DNA from: Sporomusaceae bacterium
GTDB lineage: Bacteria; Bacillota; Negativicutes; Acidaminococcales; JAJUGR01
Direction of reading: 5' to 3'
Assembly (NCBI GenBank): GCA_029265905.1
Contig: JAJUGR010000002.1
Location: 1 to 64,000, forward strand
Length of the DNA: 64,000 nucleotides
How positions within the stretch are numbered: position 1 is the stretch's first letter; every line of letters begins with the position of its first letter. Below are positions 1 through 7,900 of the stretch, in pieces. Position numbers and translations under genes: made by a program. The notes beneath the pieces were generated by a model, which saw nothing but the letters and a program-made list of their open reading frames with translations, was not told the DNA's origin and ran no database searches.

Positions 1-63
1 CTCGCATCGATCGGCTATGATGACATAGCTAAACGATACGAGGTACTGCACTCAAGTTATTGA
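1..63 (+). CDS. ltrA: C-terminus of the group II intron reverse transcriptase/maturase (partial)
   Basis: Frame 1 is open from the window edge to a TGA at 61-63 and ends ...GYDDIAKRYEVLHSSY. The stop codon overlaps the first bases of domain V, the usual place for the intron-encoded protein to end. Only 20 residues are visible, so the reverse transcriptase and maturase domains cannot be inspected; the call rests on position inside the intron and on the C-terminal flavour of the peptide. Confidence 0.5.
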   Translation, partial: LASIGYDDIAKRYEVLHSSY

Positions 64-140
64 ACCGCCGTATACCGAACGGTACGTACGGTGGTGTGAG
101 AGGTCGGTTGCTCAACTAATGGGCAACCTCCTACTCGATT
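1..140 (+). mobile_element. 3' end of a group II intron (domains V and VI)
   Basis: Positions 62-98 fold as a canonical domain V: a 9-bp lower stem (ACCGCCGTA at 64-72 with TACGGTGGT at 87-95), a 2-nt bulge at 85-86, and a 4-bp upper stem closed by a tetraloop (TACC-GAAC-GGTA at 73-84). Domain VI follows at about 100-132 (GGTTGCTC pairing with GGGCAACC around AACTAAT), and the sequence CTACTCGATT at 131-140 resembles the usual 3' end of Firmicutes group II introns. The rest of the intron lies upstream of the window. The exact 3' splice point near 139-140 is inferred, not proven. Confidence 0.75.
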
Positions 141-200
141 TGTTGCCTGCCTGACAAAATTAGCATAAACTAAAAGAAAGGCGAAAGAGGAGGGGCGAGT

Positions 201-959
201 ATGCACTGGCGGCAACTCTTTTTCAGCGCTGACGGCGTCTTTTACCTGACGGCGCTGCTGGTCATGGTTTTTTTCCTGCTAGCCTGGCTGATCCAGACGA
301 CGGTCTTTTGGCGGCTTGGCAGCCGCTTTGCGCCGGGAAAATGGACGGATTACTTTTTGCCCGGCTACGGCGCCTACCTCTTGTGCCGCGCCGTCGGCGT
401 GCCGCCTTGGTGCGCGTTGGGGCTGTGGTTTCCGCCCACGACTCTTTTCTTTCTCCTGTACATAGGCGGGGCGGCGGCGGAGCGACTCGGCAAGTCCTTT
501 TGGCTGTACGGCGTTCTGTCTGCATTCTTTGGCATGGGGCTATTGCTCTTGTCCGGCAAGGGGAGGCCGGCGGGAGCGGTTGCGGCAGCGAGCCATCCCT
601 TATATGCGGCGCCGGAGAAACAGCCGGTTCCTTCGCTGCTGTTTATGACCGGCGACTTGGCCGGCAGTACGGAGCTGGTGCCGCCGTCCGGCCTTGTGAT
701 CGGCAGCGATCCGAGGCGGGCGCAGCTCGTCTGCGCCGCGCCGGGCGTCAACAATCTGCATGTGAGAATAACACCCGATCCGGAACACCCCAATACGGTG
801 GTTGTCGAGGACCTGTCCAGTTCGCAGGGGACGTATTACTGGAGCCGGCAGGAGCGGGACTGGCGGCGTTTGATCTGGCCGATGCGCTTTCACTTGTACC
901 AGATGGTGCGGCTTCGCATTGGCGCGGCCGGCTGCGAATTGGAGATCCATCCACGCTAG
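201..959 (+). CDS. Membrane protein with DUF5684-like N-terminus and C-terminal FHA domain
   Basis: 252 aa, ATG preceded by GAGGAGG at 187-193. Hydrophobic segments lie at about residues 14-35, 55-88 and 98-117; the stretch around FLPGYGAYLLCRAVGVPPW resembles DUF5684-type membrane domains (a weak match by eye). From about residue 160 the chain is soluble with FHA-like landmarks: GSDP at 165, NNLHVRI at 183 and DLSSSQGTYY at about 203, the last matching the FHA pattern of a surface loop followed by N/S-x-G. FHA domains bind phosphothreonine peptides, so a role in membrane-linked Ser/Thr-kinase signalling is possible. No kinase or phosphatase is nearby. It starts 60 bp after the intron end and precedes the polysaccharide locus, but a 554-bp gap separates them. 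Confidence 0.7.
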   Translation: MHWRQLFFSADGVFYLTALLVMVFFLLAWLIQTTVFWRLGSRFAPGKWTDYFLPGYGAYLLCRAVGVPPWCALGLWFPPTTLFFLLYIGGAAAERLGKSFWLYGVLSAFFGMGLLLLSGKGRPAGAVAAASHPLYAAPEKQPVPSLLFMTGDLAGSTELVPPSGLVIGSDPRRAQLVCAAPGVNNLHVRITPDPEHPNTVVVEDLSSSQGTYYWSRQERDWRRLIWPMRFHLYQMVRLRIGAAGCELEIHPR

Positions 960-1513
960 CACGCCAGTTGTTTAAATAGTTAATTTTATTAACAATGAAC
1001 TGGGTGTTCGTTGGAAAAATAACAATTCTATGTTAAAATGAAAATGAAAATCCGTCTGTAAATGGAAGTCCAAGCCTCGTTCAGCCGCAGGATGTGGTTG
1101 TGGCGACAGGCCGGCAATAGACAGTTTGTGGAGATGGACCTGGCCTACGCAGGCCTTGAAACGATACATCCGCTTTTGGAGCCTCGGCCCGACACCGGCG
1201 CCGGTTATTGCTTTGGCAGATCGTTGCATTCTATGCCATGCAGGCGACAGAGGATGAAGCATTTTCGCAGCACCGTCTGACTACACTATTCAGCCCACAC
1301 CTTTCGTTCCCTTGGCATTGCGCCGAATGTGCCGGAGTCCGGCAATGGCAACATGACAACAGGGGGTCTACCGCTGCAGCCTAACAAGGCGGCAGGGGTG
1401 TTTTGAGGTGGTGGGAATGATGGTGGGGGCAGACGGTGTTTTTCTATTGGGGCAAGACAATCTGGTTTTTGTTTGCAGCAGTCTGAATACAAGGGAACGC
1501 GAGGTGACGAATT
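960..1513. other. 554-bp intergenic region, probable long leader of the polysaccharide operon
   Basis: No convincing gene. The short open frames here (for example 1062-1280) have no good ribosome binding site and no recognisable protein. The region holds a good promoter at 1011-1039, about 475 bp before the first polysaccharide gene, and a 15-bp palindrome TGCCGGAGTCCGGCA at 1330-1344. A long transcribed leader before a very long polysaccharide operon is compatible with antitermination control, but I recognised no specific leader element. Confidence 0.45.
1011..1039 (+). promoter_or_regulatory. Sigma-70-type promoter for the polysaccharide operon
   Basis: TTGGAA at 1011-1016, a 17-nt spacer, then TAAAAT at 1034-1039 with an extended -10 TG at 1031-1032. 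The only promoter I can see between the FHA gene and the polysaccharide genes. Confidence 0.6.
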
Positions 1514-2836
1514 GTGGGAGAAGCAACAGGTGTATTCAATGAAATAATGATGGTCTTGAAAAAACGCAAAGGACTCATTTTCGGCTTCATAGGGGGGGCG
1601 ACTGCTCTCGCGCTGGGCGCGAGCCTGATTTGGCCTCCTACTTATGAAGCGGCAAGCACGCTTAGAGTCCGCCAGGCTAAAAATACCGTCAGGCTCTTGC
1701 CGATCGATTTCCCCGCCAGTACCTCCTTCCCGGTTCAGCAATTGATGGGCACCTATTCGGAAGTGATCAAAAGCGAGTCGGTCGTGAACGCCATGATCGA
1801 CCAGGCTTATAATGGCAGGACGGATAAGGAAAAGCCCACCTACGAAGACATGCTCAAGCGCATCACAACGCAACCTGTGCGCGATACGGAAATCCTGCGC
1901 GTGAGGGTTGCCGCGGGCAGCGCTGAGGAGTCGGCGCGCCTGACGAACCAACTGGTTGAAACCTTCAACCAGAGGCTGACCGAACTTGGCCGGGCTGAAC
2001 AGCGGGCCGGCAAGAACTTTATCGGCGACCGCCTAACTGCGGCGCGCAACGAACTGGAAAAAGCGGAAGCGGAACTGGAGAAATACAAGAGCGAACATAA
2101 GATCCTGGCGCCGAACGTGGATACCTCCGCGCTGGTGGCAAAACAGTCCAGCTTTGACACGCTGGCCGCCAACAACCGGGTCGCGCTGGCGATGTCGCAG
2201 GCGCAGCTGGCGACGGCGCAGGCGCAGCTGGCCAACATGGACCCGGGTTTCGTGGCTGACAATGAGACGATTCAGCAATACAAAAACAACCTTGTCCAGC
2301 AGGAAGTGCAACTTGTCGAACTGGTCCAGCGCTACACCGAAAAACATCCTGCCGTGGTGACGTTGCGAAAACAAATTGACGAAACGAAAACAAAGCTGGC
2401 GGAAGAGGCGGCCAAGGCGGCCAGCGCCAAGGCGCCTTCCGCCAACAAGGTGTACCAGGATCTGATGACGAGCCGCATCCAGGCGGAAGCCGGGGTGGCG
2501 GCTGCGGCCGCCCAGCAGCAGGCGATTCGCGGCGTCATTGAAGACAACCAAAAAGAAATGGCCGATCTGCCGGCCAAAGAGCGCGGCTTGACGCGCCTGA
2601 TGCGCGAAGCGAACGTGGCGCAGGAAACCTACGTCATGCTGGCTAAGCGGCATGAAGAGGCGCGCATTGCCGAAGTCATGGAGGCGATGGATGTGCAGCT
2701 GGTTGACGTGGCGTCCGTGCCGGCAAAACCGATTAAGCCGCGCGTTGCCCTCAATACGCTGCTCGGCGCCCTGCTGGGCCTGACAGCGGGGATCGGCTTG
2801 GCCTTCCTGCGCGAATACCGCGACAGCAACGCATAA
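1514..2836 (+). CDS. Wzz/chain-length-determinant-type polysaccharide co-polymerase
   Basis: 440 aa from a GTG start (GAGGTGA upstream). One membrane segment at about residues 18-38 (GLIFGFIGGATALALGASL), a Wzz-type region just after it (YEAASTLRVRQ), a long Ala/Glu/Lys/Gln-rich coiled coil from about 150 to 380, and a second membrane segment near 412-432 preceded by the Pro-rich motif VASVPAKPIKPR typical of Wzz/PCP proteins. No C-terminal BY-kinase domain is fused. It would sit in the inner membrane with a large periplasmic coiled coil and set the chain length of the polymer made by the Wzy-like protein at 7901-9307. First gene of the locus, followed after 33 bp by the exporter. Confidence 0.88.
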   Translation: MGEATGVFNEIMMVLKKRKGLIFGFIGGATALALGASLIWPPTYEAASTLRVRQAKNTVRLLPIDFPASTSFPVQQLMGTYSEVIKSESVVNAMIDQAYNGRTDKEKPTYEDMLKRITTQPVRDTEILRVRVAAGSAEESARLTNQLVETFNQRLTELGRAEQRAGKNFIGDRLTAARNELEKAEAELEKYKSEHKILAPNVDTSALVAKQSSFDTLAANNRVALAMSQAQLATAQAQLANMDPGFVADNETIQQYKNNLVQQEVQLVELVQRYTEKHPAVVTLRKQIDETKTKLAEEAAKAASAKAPSANKVYQDLMTSRIQAEAGVAAAAAQQQAIRGVIEDNQKEMADLPAKERGLTRLMREANVAQETYVMLAKRHEEARIAEVMEAMDVQLVDVASVPAKPIKPRVALNTLLGALLGLTAGIGLAFLREYRDSNA

Positions 2837-2869
2837 TTAACAGCCTCACGGCGAAAGAGGGGGCATAGC

Positions 2870-3586
2870 ATGAAACGCAAGCTAATGACAGTAATTTTGT
2901 CGCTCGTTATGTTGTCAGTCTCTGTTCTGGCGTCAGCCGCGCCGGCGGCGAACGGGCAAGCCGCGGCTGACGGGCAGTTTGACGCGTCGTCTTTTCGGGT
3001 TGTACAGGAACTGGGCGCCTACCGCCTCGCCAAGTATGACGTAGTGAATCTGGCGATCATCGGCTACCCGGACGAACCGTGGATGAACAACATCACCGTC
3101 GGGCCAGACGGGTTTATCAGCCTGCCTTATACGGGCGGCGTCAAGCTGGCCGGCCTGACGCTCGACGAAGCAACCGCCGTCTTGAAGGCGAAACTAAGCG
3201 AATACATCATCATACCGGAGCTGGCGATCGTCGTTAAGCAATACGGCCCCCGGCAGGTTTATGTGATGGGGGAGGTCGAGCGAGAGGGCATTTATACGCT
3301 GTCGGCTGACAAAATGAATGTCTTTGCCGCGCTTTCCAGTGCCGGCGGGATTGCGCCTAAAGGGCGGCCAAAACATATCTCCATCGTCCGGGTGGCAGGC
3401 AGCGAGGTGCTGGTCAAGGAAATAAACTTTGACGCTTTCGTGAAGAAGCAGGATGTTTCCCAAAACGTGCGCCTGCAGGATGGCGACATGGTTTATGTCC
3501 CAAAATCCGGGAAGGTTCTGCTGGCGCAGGATGTCCTGCCGATCTTGACGACTTGGGCGATCGTTCGCGACGCAACTGACAACTAA
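2870..3586 (+). CDS. Wza-type polysaccharide export protein (Poly_export and SLBB domains)
   Basis: 238 aa, ATG with GAAAGAGGGGG upstream. Residues 1-24 form a Sec signal peptide (MKRKL, hydrophobic stretch, then ASAAPAA). The YRLAKYDVVNLAIIGYPD segment and VGPDGFISLPYTGGVKLAGL are typical of the Poly_export domain; VYVMGEVEREGIYTL starts an SLBB-like domain. I see no lipobox cysteine. Proteins of this family form outer-membrane channels or periplasmic collars for Wzy-dependent capsule or exopolysaccharide, so the gene implies a diderm envelope. Placed between the Wzz-like protein and the sugar-nucleotide dehydratase. Confidence 0.88.
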   Translation: MKRKLMTVILSLVMLSVSVLASAAPAANGQAAADGQFDASSFRVVQELGAYRLAKYDVVNLAIIGYPDEPWMNNITVGPDGFISLPYTGGVKLAGLTLDEATAVLKAKLSEYIIIPELAIVVKQYGPRQVYVMGEVEREGIYTLSADKMNVFAALSSAGGIAPKGRPKHISIVRVAGSEVLVKEINFDAFVKKQDVSQNVRLQDGDMVYVPKSGKVLLAQDVLPILTTWAIVRDATDN

Positions 3587-3609
3587 GCCGACAAAAGGGG
3601 GGAGGGACG

Positions 3610-5478
3610 ATGAAGCTCCGGCTGGTTCATTTCTTCCTGATGCTTTTGGACAGCCTGATCGTGCTTGTTGTTCCCTTCCTCGCCGTGGCGCTGCGGTTTG
3701 AAGGCGAATTGCCTGATCAGTATGTGGGGATACTGGTCAGAAATGCGCCGTTCATCGTGCTGGTCCGGCTGGCTGTCTTTTACGCGATGGGCGTCTACAG
3801 CCGCCTGTGGCGGTACGCCGGGATGCGCGAATGGTTGATCATCGCCGCCGCTGTTACGGTTAGCTCATTTTTTCTGACGGCAAGTCAGCTGCTGATTGAC
3901 GCGGGCCTGCCGGCCAGCATCCATATTTTAAGCTGGCTGCTCAACATTTTGCTGGTAGGCGGCAGCCGGTTCGTCATCCGGCTTTACGCGCATTACGTTC
4001 GGCATTACCGCAACCTCAATCCATTTAAAGCGCCGCGCAACGTGCTGATCGTCGGCGCCGGCGACGCCGGGGCGCTCATTGCCTGGGAACTGTTGAATCT
4101 TCCGCAGCAGCCTTATCGCCTGGTCGGTTTTATTGACGATGACCCGGAAAAGCACGGCAACTACTTGTATGGCGCCAAGGTGCTGGGTGGCCGCGAGCAG
4201 ATTCCGACGGCTGTGATGCAGCTGGCCGTCGAGCAGATCGTTATCGCCATGTCGGCGGTTGAGGGCCGGACGATTCGCGACCTGGTCCGCATTTGCCACG
4301 GGACAAAGTGTGAAATCAGAATTGCGCCTGACGTGTATGAGCTGGATGAGGGACGTGTGGCGGTGCACCAGCTGCGGCCGGTTCAGGTGGAGGACTTGCT
4401 CCGCCGTCCGCCTGTGCAGCTGGACATGGATGGTATTGGATCCTATTTGGCCGGCAAGCGCGTCCTGGTCACCGGCGCCGGCGGCTCAATCGGCAGCGAA
4501 TTGTGCCGGCAGATTGCAAGGCTGGGGCCGCAACAGCTGATCCTGCTGGGCAAGGGCGAGAACAGCATTTATGAAATCGACCAGGAGTTGCGTTTCAAGT
4601 ATCCCCAGATCAAGACGGTTTCCGTGATTGGCGATGTGCGCGACGCCGGCAGCGTGGACACGCTGTTTGGCCGGTACCGGCCGCAGGTTGTTTTCCATGC
4701 CGCCGCCCACAAGCATGTGCCGCTCATGGAGAGCTATCCGACGGAAGCGGTGAAGAACAATATTTTCGGGACGAAAAATGTGGCGGAGGCGGCCGCCCGA
4801 CATGAGAGCGAAACGTTCATCATGATATCGACCGACAAGGCCGTCAACCCGACAAGCGTCATGGGCGCGACAAAGCGCGTCGCCGAAATGATCATTCAGA
4901 ACATGAACGGCAAAAGCCGGACGCGCTATGCGGCGGTGCGGTTCGGCAACGTGCTCGGCAGCCGCGGCAGCGTCATTCCGCTATTTAAAAAGCAGATCGC
5001 CTGGGGCGGTCCGGTCACCGTCACCGATCCCGGGATGACCCGCTACTTCATGACAATCCCCGAGGCGAGCCAGTTGGTGTTGCAGGCGGGGGTGCTGGCC
5101 TCCAGCGGCGAGGTGTTCGTGCTGGACATGGGGCAGCCGGTCAAGATCCTGACGATGGCGGAGGACTTGATTCGTCTTTCCGGCCTGGAGCCATACAAGG
5201 ACATCGACATCCAGTTTTGCGGCCTGCGGCCGGGGGAGAAGCTGTATGAAGAACTGCTGACGGCCGAAGAAGGGACGAAGGCGACGAAATACGAGAAAAT
5301 CTTTGTCGCCGCGCTGCAGCAGGTAGATGGCCGCTACTTGAGCCAGCAACTGGAGCGCTTGCGCCAGGAGTCGGACAACGCCAGATTGATCGCGCTTTTG
5401 CAGGAGCTGGTGCCGAACTTTTCACATGGACCGGAAAGCAAGCAGCTTTGCGTGGCGGTCGGTGCGAAGGAGGGATAG
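3610..5478 (+). CDS. CapD/PglF-type membrane nucleotide-sugar 4,6-dehydratase
   Basis: 622 aa. About four membrane segments in the first 120 residues, then two Rossmann folds: VLIVGAGDAGALIAWELL near 144 and VLVTGAGGSIGSELCRQI near 284. The second, catalytic domain carries TDKAVNPTSVMGATKR near 408-423, where the usual YxxxK tyrosine is replaced by Met, as in membrane UDP-GlcNAc C4/C6 dehydratases of the PglF/FlaA1 family. The predicted reaction is UDP-GlcNAc to UDP-4-keto-6-deoxy sugar at the inner face of the membrane. With the DegT aminotransferase (14747), an acetyltransferase and the PglC-like transferase (15901) it would make a bacillosamine- or FucNAc4N-like first sugar. Product stereochemistry cannot be read from the sequence. 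Confidence 0.88.
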   Translation: MKLRLVHFFLMLLDSLIVLVVPFLAVALRFEGELPDQYVGILVRNAPFIVLVRLAVFYAMGVYSRLWRYAGMREWLIIAAAVTVSSFFLTASQLLIDAGLPASIHILSWLLNILLVGGSRFVIRLYAHYVRHYRNLNPFKAPRNVLIVGAGDAGALIAWELLNLPQQPYRLVGFIDDDPEKHGNYLYGAKVLGGREQIPTAVMQLAVEQIVIAMSAVEGRTIRDLVRICHGTKCEIRIAPDVYELDEGRVAVHQLRPVQVEDLLRRPPVQLDMDGIGSYLAGKRVLVTGAGGSIGSELCRQIARLGPQQLILLGKGENSIYEIDQELRFKYPQIKTVSVIGDVRDAGSVDTLFGRYRPQVVFHAAAHKHVPLMESYPTEAVKNNIFGTKNVAEAAARHESETFIMISTDKAVNPTSVMGATKRVAEMIIQNMNGKSRTRYAAVRFGNVLGSRGSVIPLFKKQIAWGGPVTVTDPGMTRYFMTIPEASQLVLQAGVLASSGEVFVLDMGQPVKILTMAEDLIRLSGLEPYKDIDIQFCGLRPGEKLYEELLTAEEGTKATKYEKIFVAALQQVDGRYLSQQLERLRQESDNARLIALLQELVPNFSHGPESKQLCVAVGAKEG

Positions 5479-5480
5479 TC

Positions 5481-6683
5481 GTGAAAATACTTTTGATCAA
5501 CGTAGTTTGCGGCATTCTCAGCACCGGCCGGATTGTTGCCGATTTGTACAAGGTGCTGCGTCAACAGCAGCATGCATGTCTGGTCGCCTATGGCCGGGGG
5601 CAGGCGACGGCCGATGTGGAATCACTGCGGATTGGATCGGATCTGGATATCTGCGCGCACGGCCTGTACACGCGATTGACTGACAAGCACGGCTTTGCCT
5701 CGAGTAGTGCGACAGAAGCGTTTCTCAGGCGGGTGGACGCCTATCAGCCCGACCTCGTTAATTTGCACGTCATACACGGCTACTACCTCAATGTCGAATT
5801 GCTTTTTAACTACCTGAAGTCGAAGAACATTCCGATCGTCTGGACTTTCCATGATTGCTGGGCATTTACGGGTCACTGCACCTATTTTGATTATGCAGGT
5901 TGCGAACGATGGCGGACTGCCTGCCACGACTGTCCCCAAAAAAGCGTCTATCCGTCCAGTTTGCTTTTCGACAACTCGAGCTGGAATTACCAACGCAAAA
6001 AAGAGCTTTTCTCCAGTCAGACAAATCTGACGATCGTCACGCCTTCGCAGTGGTTGGCCAGCCTGGTGAAGCAATCCTTTCTGGCCAGGTTCCCTGTTGC
6101 TGTCATAAACAATGGCATCGACCTGACGGTGTTCAAGCCGACCGGCAGCGAGCTGAGACAAAAATACGGCTGGACGGGCAAATTCGTGCTGCTTGGCGTG
6201 ACAAACCATGGGAGCGAACGAAAGGGAATGAAGTACCTGGTTGAACTTTCCCAGGTGCTGGGGGATGATTACCAAGTTGTGCTGGTGGGAATTACCAAAG
6301 AGCAGAAAAAGAAACTGCCCGCCAATGTGGTTGGGCTAGAAAGGACCAACAATACAAAAGAGCTGGCTGAACTGTATTCCCTGGCTGATGTGTTCATCAA
6401 CCCCACGCTTGAGGACAACTTTCCGACTACCAACCTGGAGGCGCTAGCCTGTGGCACGCCGGTCATTACGTTCAAGACAGGCGGCAGCGTTGAGGCCGTG
6501 GACGAAACCTGTGGCTTGGTGGTTGAAAAAGGGGACAATGTCGGCCTTTTGGACAGCGTGAGGAAACTTAAGGAACGGAATTTCAGCCGCCAGGCCTGCG
6601 TCGAACGGGCAAAGCGATTTGACAAGCAAGAGCGCTGCCGGGATTACGCTGACCTGTATGATGAAATCCTGCGACGAGGGTAA
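5481..6683 (+). CDS. GT4-family glycosyltransferase, WcaC-like
   Basis: 400 aa from GTG 5481, chosen because AAGGAGGG lies at 5467-5474; an upstream in-frame ATG at 5448 overlaps the previous gene and lacks a good site. GT-B fold: N-terminal VKILLINVVCGILSTGRI, a Cys-rich segment (WTFHDCWAFTGHCTYF followed by ACHDCPQ near residue 155) also seen in colanic-acid-type transferases, and a C-terminal nucleotide-sugar domain with the NPTLEDNFPTTNLEALACGTP motif (E-x7-E type). It probably adds one sugar of the repeat unit on the cytoplasmic face; donor and acceptor are unknown. Only 2 bp separate it from the dehydratase gene. Confidence 0.85.
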   Translation: MKILLINVVCGILSTGRIVADLYKVLRQQQHACLVAYGRGQATADVESLRIGSDLDICAHGLYTRLTDKHGFASSSATEAFLRRVDAYQPDLVNLHVIHGYYLNVELLFNYLKSKNIPIVWTFHDCWAFTGHCTYFDYAGCERWRTACHDCPQKSVYPSSLLFDNSSWNYQRKKELFSSQTNLTIVTPSQWLASLVKQSFLARFPVAVINNGIDLTVFKPTGSELRQKYGWTGKFVLLGVTNHGSERKGMKYLVELSQVLGDDYQVVLVGITKEQKKKLPANVVGLERTNNTKELAELYSLADVFINPTLEDNFPTTNLEALACGTPVITFKTGGSVEAVDETCGLVVEKGDNVGLLDSVRKLKERNFSRQACVERAKRFDKQERCRDYADLYDEILRRG

Positions 6684-6687
6684 TGCT

Positions 6688-7857
6688 ATGAATGTTGTTT
6701 TGTTGACGAATATACTGACGCCCTACCGCCAGTTCTTTTACGATAAACTGTATGAGCAGCTGAATGCTCAGGGTAACCGTTTCACCGTGCTGGTTATGGC
6801 GAAAACGGAACCGAACCGAGCTTGGCAGTATGAAGACTACCAGCGCAAGTATACCCGGCTGCTGCCGCACAAAAGCATTGTCTTTGCCGGGCTGTACCTG
6901 CATTTCAACACCAACCTGCAGGCAGTTTTGGCCGAACTGCAGCCGAACCTGGTGATCGCGGCGGGCGGCTACTTGATGCCCGCCGTATTGGAGGCCATTT
7001 ACCTGAAAAGCAGAATTAATTATAAGCTGCTTTTTTGGTCTGAATCGTACCTGGGGGAAAAACGGGATTACGGCCGGTTGAAACTTGCCGTTAGGGAAGC
7101 TATCCGAAAGCTTGTTTACCCGCGTTTCGACGGCTTTTGGTATGCAGGCAGGCTGTCGGCGGAATTCATTCAAACCTATGCAAAGCCCGAGGCGGCGCTG
7201 TTTTTTGTCCCGAACCTGGTCGACAACCGCGTGTTTACCGCCGCGGTTTCCTTGCCGCCTGATGACAGGGCGGCACAGCGGGCGGCGATGAAGATCGGCG
7301 AAGAGCGGTTCGTGTTCGTCTGCCCGGCCAGATTGGCGCCGGTCAAAGGCCTGCACACTTTTATCGAGCTGTTGGATAAGTGCGGCAACAAGGAGCAAGC
7401 GACAGTCCTCATTCCCGGAGACGGCGAGTTGAGGCCTGAATTGGAGCGGAGGATTGCTGAAAGAGGGCTTGATATCAGGCTGTTGGGGTACAAGACGCAA
7501 CAGGAAGTAGCGGCCCTGTATGCTGTGGCAGATAGTTTCCTTATGCCATCCTTGTCAGATCCCAACCCGCTGACTTGCGTCGAAGCGTTATGGAGCGGGC
7601 TTCCCCTGTTTGTATCAACGCACGTCGGCAATTATCCGGAAGTTGTCCGGGTGGCGGAGAACGGATATGTGTTTGACTACGCCAGACCAGCGGAAGCGTC
7701 CGCCATGCTGGATGCGCTGATTGCTTCCGATCGTGCGTGGCAACAGCGGGCGCGGCAAGTTTCGCTGCAAATTGCCCAAGCGCGGTATGAACCTGATTGC
7801 GTTGTGCAACGCTTAATCGAACAATTGAAGGCCTACGTCGGCCGGGCAGCGCCATAA
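6688..7857 (+). CDS. GT4-family glycosyltransferase
   Basis: 389 aa from ATG 6688 (GACGAGGG upstream); 4 bp after the previous stop. The N-terminus MNVVLLTNILTPYRQFFYD is the usual acceptor-domain start of GT-B enzymes. The C-terminal half contains the donor-domain pattern FVCPARLAPVKGLHTFIELL, LIPGDGELRPELE and SLSDPNPLTCVEALWSGLP, with the conserved glutamate in CVEALWSGLP. The specific linkage cannot be inferred. It lies between another transferase and the Wzy-like polymerase, so it most likely builds the same repeat unit. Confidence 0.85.
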   Translation: MNVVLLTNILTPYRQFFYDKLYEQLNAQGNRFTVLVMAKTEPNRAWQYEDYQRKYTRLLPHKSIVFAGLYLHFNTNLQAVLAELQPNLVIAAGGYLMPAVLEAIYLKSRINYKLLFWSESYLGEKRDYGRLKLAVREAIRKLVYPRFDGFWYAGRLSAEFIQTYAKPEAALFFVPNLVDNRVFTAAVSLPPDDRAAQRAAMKIGEERFVFVCPARLAPVKGLHTFIELLDKCGNKEQATVLIPGDGELRPELERRIAERGLDIRLLGYKTQQEVAALYAVADSFLMPSLSDPNPLTCVEALWSGLPLFVSTHVGNYPEVVRVAENGYVFDYARPAEASAMLDALIASDRAWQQRARQVSLQIAQARYEPDCVVQRLIEQLKAYVGRAAP

Positions 7858-7900
7858 CGGCAGGTTCTAGCGCCGTCGCGAGAGATGGGGGAGATGAACA

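Noticed and set aside
1062-1280. Possible 72-aa gene in the leader of the polysaccharide operon
   Set aside because: No ribosome binding site, no recognisable protein, and irregular composition.
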